Source of the DNA: Methanoregulaceae archaeon | GTDB lineage: Archaea > Halobacteriota > Methanomicrobia > Methanomicrobiales > Methanospirillaceae | Assembly: GCA_015660885.1 (NCBI GenBank) | Contig: JACTUB010000016.1 | Location: 1 to 64,000 of the forward strand | Direction: 5' to 3' | DNA: 64,000 nucleotides | Part shown: piece by piece, positions 36,736 to 44,935 of the stretch | Layout of the letters: each line of letters begins with the position of its first letter | Position numbering within the stretch: position 1 is the first letter of the stretch | Made by a program: the position numbers and the translations under genes | Notes under the pieces: model-generated | Database searches by the model: none | What the model was told of the DNA's origin: nothing | What the model saw: the letters and a program-made list of their open reading frames with translations, nothing else

Positions 36736-37755
36736 ATGATTAATGTTGGAGTGCTCGGAGCTACGGGAGCGGTTGGCCAGCGATTTGTTGAACTATTAGC
36801 GGATCACCCGTGGTTTAATCTTTCGACTCTCGCAGCCTCTGAACGCAGTGCGGGACAGCCTTATGGGAAGATTGTGAACTGGCGTCTTGATACGCCTTTT
36901 CCCGAAAAGATCGCCAAAATTAAAGTGACGGCCACCTCACCAAAAGCGATGAAGGGTGTCGATTTGGTCTTCTCTGCACTTCCTGCAGATATTGCAACCG
37001 GTGTGGAGAACGAATTTGCTGATGCGGGAATTGCTGTCTGCAGCAACGCGAGTTCCCACCGTATGGAATCTGCAATACCGCTGGTTGTTCCGGAAGTGAA
37101 CCCGGAACACCTTGGCCTTATCGATGTCCAGCGGGATTCCGGCAGGGACGGGTTTATCGTCACTAACCCGAACTGTTCCACTATCGTGATGGTGACTGCT
37201 CTCGCTCCCCTCAGGAGATTCAAATTTTCAGACGTCAAAGTAGCAACCATGCAGGCAATTTCAGGTGCCGGGTTTGCTGGAGTAGCAGCTATGGCGATCT
37301 CCGATAATGTCATCCCGTATATTGGACAGGAAGAGGAGAAGATGGAGACCGAGACTCTCAAGATAATGGGAACGCTGAAAGGTAACAAGGTGGCAAACGC
37401 AGCATTTCATGTAAGTGCCAGCTGTCACCGCGTCCCGGTAATTGACGGTCATACTATGGCAATCTGGATCGACATCAAGGAACCAGTGGAGAGAATAAAA
37501 GGTGCTTTCCGTGACTTCAAACCTCCTATTAAAGGCCTTCCGACCCAACCGAAAGAATCCCTGCACTTTTTTGAAGAAGAGAAAGACCGACCGCAACCTC
37601 GTCTGGATCGGATGCGGGGAAACGGAATGACAGTCTCTGTAGGCAGGCTTCGCGAAGGAGTCCGTTTTGTTGCGATGGGGCATAATACTATTCGCGGCGC
37701 AGCTGGAGCGAGTGTACTGAATGCGGAATTGATTACCAAGAAGAAATATCTCTGA
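36736..37755 (+). CDS. asd: Aspartate-semialdehyde dehydrogenase
   Basis: About 339 residues. Reduces aspartyl-phosphate to aspartate semialdehyde for lysine, threonine and methionine synthesis; it supplies DapA. Motifs: [14 protein letters not shown], catalytic Cys in [11 protein letters not shown] (about residue 153), catalytic His in [14 protein letters not shown], and the archaeal/fungal-type length. The frame is open from 36676, but the normal N-terminus [11 protein letters not shown] begins at 36736. A 14-base gap containing a ribosome binding site separates it from alba. Confidence 0.94.
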   Translation: MINVGVLGATGAVGQRFVELLADHPWFNLSTLAASERSAGQPYGKIVNWRLDTPFPEKIAKIKVTATSPKAMKGVDLVFSALPADIATGVENEFADAGIAVCSNASSHRMESAIPLVVPEVNPEHLGLIDVQRDSGRDGFIVTNPNCSTIVMVTALAPLRRFKFSDVKVATMQAISGAGFAGVAAMAISDNVIPYIGQEEEKMETETLKIMGTLKGNKVANAAFHVSASCHRVPVIDGHTMAIWIDIKEPVERIKGAFRDFKPPIKGLPTQPKESLHFFEEEKDRPQPRLDRMRGNGMTVSVGRLREGVRFVAMGHNTIRGAAGASVLNAELITKKKYL

Positions 37756-37769
37756 AAAGGAGAACGATT

Positions 37770-38051
37770 ATGCAGCAACAGAAAGAGAACACAGTATTCG
37801 TCGGCAATAAACCCGTCATGAACTACGTCCTTGCCGTCATCACACAATTTAACAATGGAGCAGAAGAGGTGGCAATTAAAGCGAGAGGTAAAGCGATATC
37901 CCGGGCAGTGGATACTGCAGAGATTGCACTTAACCGGTTTCTCGAAGGAGTTACGAAAAAGGAGATCATTACTTCAACTGAGATCATAGATACCGATTCG
38001 GGCAAGACTAATGTTTCATCCATTGAAATTGTTCTTGCCAATAACAAATGA
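37770..38051 (+). CDS. alba: DNA/RNA-binding protein Alba
   Basis: A 93-residue archaeal chromatin protein. [35 protein letters not shown] and the C-terminal [10 protein letters not shown] are family features; the Lys in the [10 protein letters not shown] loop corresponds to the DNA-contacting, acetylatable region. GGAG seven bases upstream of the ATG. It binds and bridges duplex DNA and also RNA. Possibly cotranscribed with asd. Confidence 0.95.
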   Translation: MQQQKENTVFVGNKPVMNYVLAVITQFNNGAEEVAIKARGKAISRAVDTAEIALNRFLEGVTKKEIITSTEIIDTDSGKTNVSSIEIVLANNK

Positions 38052-38375
38052 TTTTCTCTGACGATTTTTAATTGGAACCCGTCAGTTTCGATTGGTAACC
38101 CGCCTCAGGGCAGGGAGGTTTTTAAAAATTTTTAAGTCACTGGTCCGCCGCTGGAGTGCCCCGTCGGGAGCGGCAGTGTTCATCGTCAGTGGAGTAGAGA
38201 GATACCCGTCCAGTATCATATCTAAATCCTTCGATTTCCATGGTTCGGGGAACTCTTTGTTCAGGTGCGTTTCTTCACTTGATAACGTGAAAATCAGGAA
38301 GCAGAATGGAACCATATCCTCAATTATTGGCAAAACCCAAAACCATTTAAATGGCATTCACGAAGGTACTATGCT
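38052..38375. other. Intergenic region with TATA-like element and a strong stem-loop
   Basis: About 320 bases. A run TTTTTAAAAATTTTTAA at 38119-38135 could be a promoter. Just downstream, CACT (38138-38141) and GCCGCT (38147-38152) can pair with AGCGGC (38169-38174) and AGTG (38175-38178); inside the loop CCCGTCGGG adds a smaller hairpin. It may be the structured leader of the secreted-protein gene at 38376 or an independent small RNA. No coding frame is convincing. Confidence 0.35.
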
Positions 38376-38882
38376 ATGCGAGCCCATGCTGTCGTTCTGC
38401 TCATCCTTCTGACTGTCAGCCTCGTTGTTCCTGTTATGGCTGCAAATGAAGAGCGTTACAGCTATATTACCCTGCAGGATGTCCAGATCAGGCTCGAGAA
38501 TGAGAGCGCTGTTATCCATTTGAATTATAAAGTAGACGAGGGTACGCGTTTCATCTTTTTTCTCCTGGGTAAACAGGATCTTAAAAACAAGCTGATGAAG
38601 ATTCTCAATTACGATGACGTCCGGATGAATCGAATTGATCTCTCCAGTGCCGATTTTACTGTAGAAGACGCTGCACTATCGTATGGTAATGGAATCTACT
38701 GGTACCCGTCCCATGACTTCAATATTGTGATCCCCCTGCTTTCCGTCAGATCTCCCCAGGTAACACGAAATTTTACAATGACCCGGGTATTTCCGAGTGG
38801 GATGGGATATTTTGCAACTGAAACTCGTATAGTACCAAATGATATAAAAATTTCCGGGATTCCTGACAAGAGATCCCGGTAA
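38376..38882 (+). CDS. Exported protein of unknown function
   Basis: A 168-residue protein with a clear signal peptide (MRAHAVVLLILLTVSLVVPV, cleavage near MAANEE). The mature part is predicted all-beta with strands such as AVIHLNYKV and an aromatic segment YGNGIYWYPSHDF, and contains N-glycosylation sequons. No transmembrane anchor is visible at the C-terminus, so it is secreted or surface-associated. I do not recognise the family. Monocistronic, with a long leader. Confidence 0.7.
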   Translation: MRAHAVVLLILLTVSLVVPVMAANEERYSYITLQDVQIRLENESAVIHLNYKVDEGTRFIFFLLGKQDLKNKLMKILNYDDVRMNRIDLSSADFTVEDAALSYGNGIYWYPSHDFNIVIPLLSVRSPQVTRNFTMTRVFPSGMGYFATETRIVPNDIKISGIPDKRSR

Positions 38883-39023
38883 TTTTATTTTTGGAATTAG
38901 CAGATATCTTTAAGTTTTATACCGTGAGGGGAAGCGCTTCAGTACCCGTTTTTCGAAAAACTCCCCTTTTAATGTGTACCGGTCGTTGTTGCACTTCTGA
39001 TGATAATAACTCCATAGTGGAGG

Positions 39024-40157
39024 TCAAATGACTTCTATAATTTCCTGCTTACGAAGTTCCGCCATCTTTCTATTGACAACATATTGGGTAATAACACCAG
39101 CTATTGCAAAAATAATGCCGATGACCGTGGAATAAAGAATATTATTTGCTGCGACATCAGCGGAGAGAGGAAAATCAGGCACCGCACTTACTGAAATGAT
39201 ATACACACTGGCGCCATAGAGAATGAAACCAATTGCGATGACAAAGAATGGGAAAACAATCACCTTTCCGAGTCCCTCCCGTTCGTTTGCATACACATCG
39301 ATTATCACCCCAACCGAAGTAACCAGTCCTGCAACAATTAGCCATTCGATAGAACCATAAATAAATGTCATCAGGTACAAAAGAAGTCCTAAACTACCAT
39401 CAGTGGAGTAGAACTTCAGGACATTAATAAAACCCACGGTAAATCCAATGATGATGAGCAGGATGGTGGTAGTGTAGGTGACAAAGGAAAATCGTCCCCG
39501 TGAGAGTGATATACGGAGTGCATCCATGATGCTGTGTACGATCTCGTCAAATCCGAATCCCTTATAAAGCAGGTACCCCCCAATTACGCCAACCACAATG
39601 GTTGTTGCAACACCAGGGTAATCGAGCAAGTATGCCGTAGCATAGAGGATCATCGCAAGTCCCAGAGGGATAAAAATCATGCGGGAGACTTTCGGATCAT
39701 CAAGGAATTTTTTAAGGATATAATAGGTACCTTCAAGATTGGGCATCTGGTTTACAATTACTCTGCGGATACTTGAAACCGGAATTTTGGATTGGATAAT
39801 CGGAATTACATACTCATCTTCCGCACCGTCTGTCACCAGGATACAGGTAGTTGCCTGAGTCTCTTTTATTACTTGTTCAAGGGATGTTGCGATCCTGCGG
39901 TCCCCTTCTATCATGTGAAGATGGTTTCCGGCTACCACTGCTATGACGGTCTCCTCCCCATTTTCCGTGAGTTCATCGAAGATCTTGATTGCTGAAAATA
40001 TGGCATTGATATCTGAATCTTCAGGGTCAGCGAGTGCTAATGTATTTGCAGCTTTGAGACAAGCTGCCCGGCCTATGGCTGGGCTTTCTATATTAGCCTT
40101 CCATCCGATATCGTCGTCCCGGTCAACACTCAATACTAATGTTCGACCCATGGTCAT
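39024..40157 (-). CDS. DUF373 family integral membrane protein
   Basis: About 377 residues. The N-terminal 140 residues form a soluble alpha/beta domain (MTMGRTLVLSVDRDDDIG, VIAVVAGNHL, CILVTDGAEDEYV), followed by six to seven membrane spans from about 165 to the C-terminus. This matches the archaeal DUF373 family across its length. I chose ATG 40157, which has GGAGTC about 12 bases upstream; a longer start at 40181 is less likely. Function is unknown. The repeated Asp-rich DRDDD near the N-terminus suggests metal or phosphate binding. Divergent from the flavin protein gene. Confidence 0.85.
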   Translation of the reverse strand: MTMGRTLVLSVDRDDDIGWKANIESPAIGRAACLKAANTLALADPEDSDINAIFSAIKIFDELTENGEETVIAVVAGNHLHMIEGDRRIATSLEQVIKETQATTCILVTDGAEDEYVIPIIQSKIPVSSIRRVIVNQMPNLEGTYYILKKFLDDPKVSRMIFIPLGLAMILYATAYLLDYPGVATTIVVGVIGGYLLYKGFGFDEIVHSIMDALRISLSRGRFSFVTYTTTILLIIIGFTVGFINVLKFYSTDGSLGLLLYLMTFIYGSIEWLIVAGLVTSVGVIIDVYANEREGLGKVIVFPFFVIAIGFILYGASVYIISVSAVPDFPLSADVAANNILYSTVIGIIFAIAGVITQYVVNRKMAELRKQEIIEVI

Positions 40158-40264
40158 TATCAGTATAGACTCCCTGCGCACAGCAACTTTATAGACGAAT
40201 TTCTCTTACACGAGCCCGGATTAGGGGTCTCCGGATGATCGCGCATAAGAGGGAACATTGGGTA

Positions 40265-40291
40265 AATTATAAGCAGATCACCCTTATAATT
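40265..40291. promoter_or_regulatory. Inverted repeat with divergent TATA-like halves
   Basis: AATTATAAG (40265-40273) is the exact inverse complement of CTTATAATT (40283-40291), with a nine-base spacer. It lies between the divergent DUF373 and flavin split-barrel genes. Each arm holds a TTATAA core, so it can be read as back-to-back TATA boxes or a regulator site. Confidence 0.5.
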
Positions 40292-40368
40292 GTGACGTTA
40301 TCTGAGTTGATTGTGGCCTATTCCAAAAAGACGGCAATCTATAAGTCCTAAACAGGCAAGCAAGAATT

Positions 40369-40788
40369 ATGTCATCGAAACTGATGGAATATTTCAACAA
40401 ACAGCCGAGGATTGGAACGCTCAGTACCTCTGGCAAAGATGGGAAGGTGGATGTTGCGATCTTCGGCTCACCTCACATGACCGATGGGAACACTGTTTTC
40501 ATGGGTCTTGGGAAGAACCGCAGTCTCATGTATCTCCAGCAGAATCCTTATGCAGTGTACATGATCATGGAGCCGGGGAAGACTCTCATGGACTGGAAGG
40601 GGATCAGGGTTTATCTGAAGATGAAGGACCTGGCGACATCCGGCCCGATACTCGATACGTACAAAAAACAACTCGCAGAAGTTGCTGGGAAAGCAGCAGC
40701 AGGTATGATCCATGCAGGAGTGACCTTTGAAGTAATCGAAGTCCGGCCTATTGTCGATATGGGTCAGGGATGGGAGAAGTCGGTATAG
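40369..40788 (+). CDS. Pyridoxamine 5'-phosphate oxidase-like flavin protein
   Basis: A 139-residue split-barrel protein of the PNPOx-like family. The segment LSTSGKDGKVDVAIFGSPHM and the following TVFMGLGKNRSLMYLQQNP are typical of FMN- or F420-binding split barrels: a beta strand, 'GxPxV/D', and a phosphate-contacting R/K. It could bind FMN or F420; the substrate is unknown. Length is typical for single-domain members. No ribosome binding site is obvious. Confidence 0.82.
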   Translation: MSSKLMEYFNKQPRIGTLSTSGKDGKVDVAIFGSPHMTDGNTVFMGLGKNRSLMYLQQNPYAVYMIMEPGKTLMDWKGIRVYLKMKDLATSGPILDTYKKQLAEVAGKAAAGMIHAGVTFEVIEVRPIVDMGQGWEKSV

Positions 40789-41091
40789 GACTCCTCATCC
40801 CCCCTTTTCACCCATTAGCCACATACGAATGGTACCCCTGTCTTGCTAGATACCAACAGAACGCGACTACGAGGCTCACGCCCTGCCATATTTTTCCACC
40901 TTGCAGAGCATAATACATCGGCCGCTCTCCCCTCTCGGGTTTTCGAGATTCTTTCCAAAGGCGCATCTAATGCATCCTAAATTGCAGCGTAACCAACGAT
41001 CCTGCGTTCTGTATTTTTCCTTTTATAAATCCGACCAACAAGGTATATGTGTATTCACAAGGAATAGAATCAGGTTGTAGAGTGTGATTGT
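40789..41091. other. Intergenic region, nothing assigned
   Basis: About 300 bases with relatively high G/C in the first half. CTCG/CGAG short pairing around 40935-40950 is too weak to call. TTTTTCCTTTTATAAATCC at about 41015-41033 is a probable promoter for the UPF0058 gene. Confidence 0.4.
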
Positions 41092-41358
41092 GTGCAAAAG
41101 GACGAGTTACTCCATCTGCATATGCTAATGATTCACATTAAAAAGTACTACGAATACATCACAAATGATGAAATCCCTTCAGAACGGTATAATTCCTTAG
41201 AAATATCTCCTGTCCACATCCATAAGGATAAAAAAGCTCACAAAGATGCTCTTCTCACGCTTGGTGATGAGATCGTTACCTATATCCATAGGCAATCAAT
41301 GCATGTGGTGAACTATTCTTTAGACATCGCATCAACAAAAGTTGCAGCAGAACATTAA
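41092..41358 (+). CDS. UPF0058 family protein
   Basis: An 88-residue helical protein starting with GTG (MQKDELLHLHMLMIHIKKYY), matching the archaeal UPF0058 family including the later ISPVHIHKDKKAHKDALLTL and EIVTYI. Several His residues (HLH, HIH, KAH) could bind a metal. Function unknown. The ATG/GTG choice follows the family N-terminus; upstream sequence GTGTGATT is a weak binding site. Confidence 0.85.
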   Translation: MQKDELLHLHMLMIHIKKYYEYITNDEIPSERYNSLEISPVHIHKDKKAHKDALLTLGDEIVTYIHRQSMHVVNYSLDIASTKVAAEH

Positions 41359-41949
41359 TTTTTTATAGATGTGGCGCTGGCATTCCACCTTCGAGCAAGA
41401 GATCTGCCAACAGAACGCGAATATGTGGCTTGCTAATGAGGTTGCTGAGATCAACCATCCCATTCCGCGTTTTTTTATTATTAGAGATCTGAGCATCTAT
41501 CGTTGGGTGTGTGATAGATATGAGGATGGCAGGAAAAACATATGCTAAGACTGCGTTTAATTTTATTCACTTTATAATTGCAGTAATAATCGGCTTTGCA
41601 ATTTTCGCCCTTTGGTTGAATTTTTAGGGGGAGATCCAATCTATAAAAGGTATTATTCTTTAAGGGACTTCGGTAAATTCCCTTGAAATGTCAGCAGGAG
41701 AGCGTGGTGGGGCTCGCTATTCATCTGGCATCATGAACCTTGAGAAGTAAGAGGGGAAGATCCGATACAATGTGTTTCTGTCAGGATTACGGATCTTCCG
41801 TACACGATAACTATACCGACGAATAATAAGTCTGGCGAGGCACCAGTGCATTGCGCAACCGGATTCACCATTCCCTTGCCGCGAACCCTTAAGGATATGG
41901 TAAAATCCGGAGATAATCCTGACGGTAAATAAATTGTATGAAAAATAAA
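41359..41949. other. Long intergenic region, mostly non-coding
   Basis: About 590 bases. It contains one small candidate membrane-protein gene (listed separately at 41520-41627) and a TATA-like CTATAAAAGG at 41640-41649, after which no good coding frame follows. GGGACTTCGGTAAATTCCC at about 41663-41681 can form a short hairpin. A small RNA starting near 41670 is possible but unproven. Confidence 0.35.
41520..41627 (+). CDS. 35-residue single-span membrane protein candidate
   Basis: Read directly: ATG 41520, TAG 41625-41627. The product starts MRMAGKTYAKTAFNFIHFII and ends with a hydrophobic segment closing ALWLNF. A basic N-terminus followed by one 20-residue membrane span is the typical layout of a small membrane-inserted protein. 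GTGTGAT four bases upstream is a fair binding site. No family recognised. Confidence 0.4.
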   Translation: MRMAGKTYAKTAFNFIHFIIAVIIGFAIFALWLNF

Positions 41950-42810
41950 TCAGATAAGTTTTGAGCGCTGGAGGAGCAGTATGTCATCAGTAGTGAGTTT
42001 TTCTCCTGCCCGGAAGTTCTTGAAGAGACTTTCAGCTTCTTTTCGTACTGCTTTTTGCTCTTTGGTAACCTTGACCTTTTTTGTCTTCTTACGCAGGCCG
42101 GAGATTACCTTATCGTAATCGCGAAGTTCCTTCTGGCAGGCAATGAAGAACTTGTGTTCAGCATCTGCTGATTCCTGAGCCTCGACAAAACTCTTGTGTG
42201 CAGCATCCGCCGCTTCACGCGACTTATCAGCCTTTCGATAAAACTCGACCATGAGATCGTGGTGTTTCTGGGCAAGCTCAGCAAACTCGGTTACTTTCGC
42301 ATGAAGATCAGATGCAAGTTTCCGAAAATCACGAGCTTCTGTAACCTTCGTGCGCATTTCTTTGTTCTGTTCAAGCTCCGCTTCCTGTTCCCGCACCTGA
42401 GCCATCATCTGTTTGATCTTTTCTATCAGTTCCCGCTCTTTGTCTGTGGTGAAGACTTCGGTCTGCTGCCGGTACTCCATATACTCAATTTGTTTCTGGA
42501 GTTCCTTGATCCCGCGGTTCTTCAGTGTGCCGTGTTCTTTTTTAAACGCTTCAATTTCTTCAAACAGGACATTAGCCTTGTCATTGAAATCGTTGCGCTG
42601 CGCTTTCAAGTCAAGAACATCCTGATTGGATTTATCCCGGAGATCTTTGTTCTTTTGTGCTTCTTCCACAAACTCGCGTGTCTGGTTATTGAGAGTATTG
42701 CGTTCCCGGGCGAACTTACTTGCAGCGGCATTGAGTTCGTTGCGGCGGTTTTTATGTTCTTCAGATTCAGCGAGAATTTTCTTTCTTTTTTCCATCAGGT
42801 CATTCAACAT
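41950..42810 (-). CDS. Archaeal coiled-coil protein (COG1340 type)
   Basis: A 286-residue protein, almost entirely long alpha-helix with heptad patterns, rich in Glu, Lys, Ala and Gln, without membrane segments. Characteristic blocks: RKKILAESEEHKNRRNELNA, 'NRGIKELQKQIEYMEYRQQT' and 'KLTTDDILLLQRS'. It corresponds to the uncharacterised archaeal coiled-coil family COG1340. It may be a structural or chromosome-associated scaffold; that is inference. ATG at 42810 follows GGAGTGG. It is on the same strand and downstream of ftsZ but separated by about 560 bases, so probably its own transcript. Confidence 0.88.
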   Translation of the reverse strand: MLNDLMEKRKKILAESEEHKNRRNELNAAASKFARERNTLNNQTREFVEEAQKNKDLRDKSNQDVLDLKAQRNDFNDKANVLFEEIEAFKKEHGTLKNRGIKELQKQIEYMEYRQQTEVFTTDKERELIEKIKQMMAQVREQEAELEQNKEMRTKVTEARDFRKLASDLHAKVTEFAELAQKHHDLMVEFYRKADKSREAADAAHKSFVEAQESADAEHKFFIACQKELRDYDKVISGLRKKTKKVKVTKEQKAVRKEAESLFKNFRAGEKLTTDDILLLQRSKLI

Positions 42811-43373
42811 GCGTTACCACTCCTCATCGATTCCCTTGCATGGGAGGCAGATGTAGTACGTTGGAGGAGAACATGTCAAAAGAGTGATATAATGACCCTT
42901 TTGATTTTCTCGCATTGCAACTCTGCATACAGGATGCAGGGCGGAAAACATCAGAAGAGGATAATAGCGCAGAATTCAGATAAGACTCCGGAATGAAGTC
43001 TTTGTTCAACACTCTGTTCATGATGTTCAACTCCCGATACCGGAGCGCACCAGATCGCATGGTTTCGCCCCCCCCATCCTCCCAGTGAAGGATTGGTCGA
43101 ATGTACTATATTTTAAAGGTGTGTAGGATTATTAAGCGTTTCGCCGTGATTCATGATAAGAATGATCGGCTGAATGGATTTCATGAAAAGAAAGAATGGC
43201 GAATTCTCTACAAAAACATCAAAAAGGGGTTATCATTAAGGAGTACCCGTAACTCCTTTTAGCTAATCTGATTTTAGGCTGCCTGATGCCGGTCCTGGTC
43301 AGGATCGACCAGTAATTCCCTTAACGAGGGAAGACATTTTGGAACGTTCAGAATCACTGTTTTTTTGGTATGT
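42811..43373. other. Long intergenic region holding a candidate small RNA
   Basis: About 560 bases between ftsZ and the coiled-coil gene (both minus strand). The part adjacent to the coiled-coil gene must hold its promoter. The middle holds features suggesting a plus-strand small RNA (listed separately at about 43130-43260). No protein-like frame is present. Confidence 0.4.
43130..43260 (+). ncRNA. Candidate small RNA
   Basis: A plus-strand TATA-like element TATATTTTAAAGG lies at about 43107-43119. Starting about 25 bases later, TTCGCC near 43140 can pair with GGCGAA near 43198. The segment ends at a hairpin AAGGAGT (43238-43244) / ACTCCTT (43252-43258) followed by TTTT. Promoter, closing stem and terminator-like hairpin in the right order, with no coding frame, suggest a transcript. 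It does not show clean C/D or H/ACA boxes. Start and end are approximate. Confidence 0.3.
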
Positions 43374-44543
43374 TTAACCGACCCATTCAAGGACGCCACC
43401 GCCACTGGGCTGGTCCCTGCTACCGCTTCTTCTGCTCTGGGGCATCTCAACTGCTTTGGGGTTCGAACGCTTGTTTTCGATGTCCGCAATCATGGTCTTA
43501 TAAGACTGGCGGGTACCGAGAATCTGCGCACTCTTGACACCGGTCATAATGGCGAGCACACGGATCTTGCCTTCCATATCTCCCCGGACGCGTGCTCCCC
43601 AGATTACATCTGCATGAGGATCAAGCTCATACGTGAGCGAAGTTGCAACCTCTTCAGCATCCTGAAGTGTAAGATCAGTTCCGCCGGTAATATGGATAAG
43701 ACTGCCGGTCGCACCGCGATAGTCTATGTCCAGCATTGGGTTACTCAGGCATTCGCGAACCACGCTCTCAGCCTTGTTCTGCTGTTTGCTCTCACCGACA
43801 AGCATGACAGCTACTCCCCCTTTGGACATTATCGCCCGGACATCCGCGTAGTCAATGTTGATGAGAGACGGTTCAGTGATCGTTTCGGAAATTCCTTTAA
43901 CAGTTTCACCGATGAGTTGATCCATTACAGAAAATGCCTGACCCAGCGGCAGGTTCGGGACGAAGTTCTTCAGTCGGTTGTTATCAAGCACAATAACTGA
44001 GTCTGAAGCTGATGCGAGTGCTTCAAGACCTTCTTCAGCCCGTATCAGGCGGGCTTTTTCAACCTGAAACGGGTAACTGACCATTCCGACAACAATTGCA
44101 CCTTGTTCCTTTGCAATCGATGCAACAACCGGTGCAGAACCGGTACCGGTACCTCCTCCCATACCTGCTGTGATAAAGACCAGGTCGGCAGACTCAAGGA
44201 CCGCTTCCAGTGTCGGGCGCGCCATTTCGGCCGCACGTTTGCCGACATCAGGATATCCGCCGGCACCGAGCCCTTTGGTAAGGGATTTACCAATGAGAAT
44301 ACGTTTATCCGCCTGGATCATGTCCAAGTGCTGCTTGTCCGTATTGATCGCGATAGTCTCTGCTCCGGAAACGCCCATGTGGTGGATACGGTTTACCGTA
44401 TTGTTCCCTGCGCCACCGCAACCGACAATAACGATTCTTGGCTGACCAACAAAGTCGTCTTCCATTGCATTGGCTGAATTTGGCTTATTCAGCTCTTTTT
44501 CAAGTTCGGCGTTTTTTAACGCATCATTAATGATACTCTGCAT
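43374..44543 (-). CDS. ftsZ: Cell division protein FtsZ
   Basis: A 389-residue tubulin-like GTPase forming the cytokinetic ring. Motifs: N-terminal [12 protein letters not shown], tubulin signature [11 protein letters not shown] (about 120-130), T7/synergy loop region with [13 protein letters not shown]-terminal tail ending in [10 protein letters not shown] is exposed for partner binding. ATG at 44543 follows GAGGGTAGAT. The start is 10 bases downstream of the stop of a ribbon-helix-helix gene (44554-44733) on the same strand, so they are almost certainly cotranscribed. Confidence 0.97.
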   Translation of the reverse strand: MQSIINDALKNAELEKELNKPNSANAMEDDFVGQPRIVIVGCGGAGNNTVNRIHHMGVSGAETIAINTDKQHLDMIQADKRILIGKSLTKGLGAGGYPDVGKRAAEMARPTLEAVLESADLVFITAGMGGGTGTGSAPVVASIAKEQGAIVVGMVSYPFQVEKARLIRAEEGLEALASASDSVIVLDNNRLKNFVPNLPLGQAFSVMDQLIGETVKGISETITEPSLINIDYADVRAIMSKGGVAVMLVGESKQQNKAESVVRECLSNPMLDIDYRGATGSLIHITGGTDLTLQDAEEVATSLTYELDPHADVIWGARVRGDMEGKIRVLAIMTGVKSAQILGTRQSYKTMIADIENKRSNPKAVEMPQSRRSGSRDQPSGGGVLEWVG

Positions 44544-44553
44544 ATCTACCCTC

Positions 44554-44733
44554 TCAAACCTTAAATGAAACCTGGTCGCTATCTTTCAGGACACGACTTG
44601 CACGTTTTTCAACGAGTTCACGAACCGCGGCCCGTACAGCTTCTGAAACATTAGGATATTCCCCTAAGTCTACCATCTGCTGGAGCAGATTGATTTGCTG
44701 TTCGGGCAACCGGAGTGTAATTCTCTGCATCAT
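44554..44733 (-). CDS. Ribbon-helix-helix regulator upstream of ftsZ (CdrS-like)
   Basis: Read directly: ATG 44733 (or 44730), TGA 44554-44556, 59 residues. [20 protein letters not shown] is the DNA-contacting beta strand and first helix; [16 protein letters not shown] is the second helix with the typical SEAVRxAV turn. The layout is a CopG/MetJ-type ribbon-helix-helix. In haloarchaea a small RHH protein, CdrS, sits in a locus with ftsZ and controls cell-division genes; similarity of arrangement suggests the same role here (inference). GTGAGAT lies eight bases upstream of the start. The promoter carries repeated TCTGAC sequences that could be its operator. Confidence 0.85.
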   Translation of the reverse strand: MMQRITLRLPEQQINLLQQMVDLGEYPNVSEAVRAAVRELVEKRASRVLKDSDQVSFKV

Positions 44734-44751
44734 CGTTGTATCTCACATTTT

Positions 44752-44812
44752 TCTGACATATGTCTGACTTATGTCATCTATATGTCAGACAATGAGAACC
44801 CTTGTGTCTGAC
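44752..44812 (-). promoter_or_regulatory. Repeat-rich promoter of the RHH-ftsZ operon, putative operator
   Basis: TCTGAC occurs at 44752-44757, 44763-44768 and 44807-44812, and its inverse GTCAGA at 44785-44790. The first two are exactly one helical turn (11 bases) apart. GACATATGTC at 44755-44764 is a perfect ten-base palindrome. On the minus strand CATATAG inside the array could be the TATA box. Repeated short sites at helical spacing are how RHH proteins bind DNA, so autoregulation is plausible. Confidence 0.55.
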
Positions 44813-44935
44813 TTAACCAGATGCATCAAAATAAAACATTAAGATATAAAAACCTTCTTCTTTGATGGTGCTCCTCTCTCAAAACACATTTAAGACAGCC
44901 AATCCAAGTATTTGAGAAAAAATGGGGTTTTTGTG

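Noticed and set aside
43130..43200. Box C/D guide RNA
   Set aside because: ATGAT and CTGA sequences occur, but not in the correct C-D'-C'-D order and spacing; kept only as an unclassified RNA candidate.
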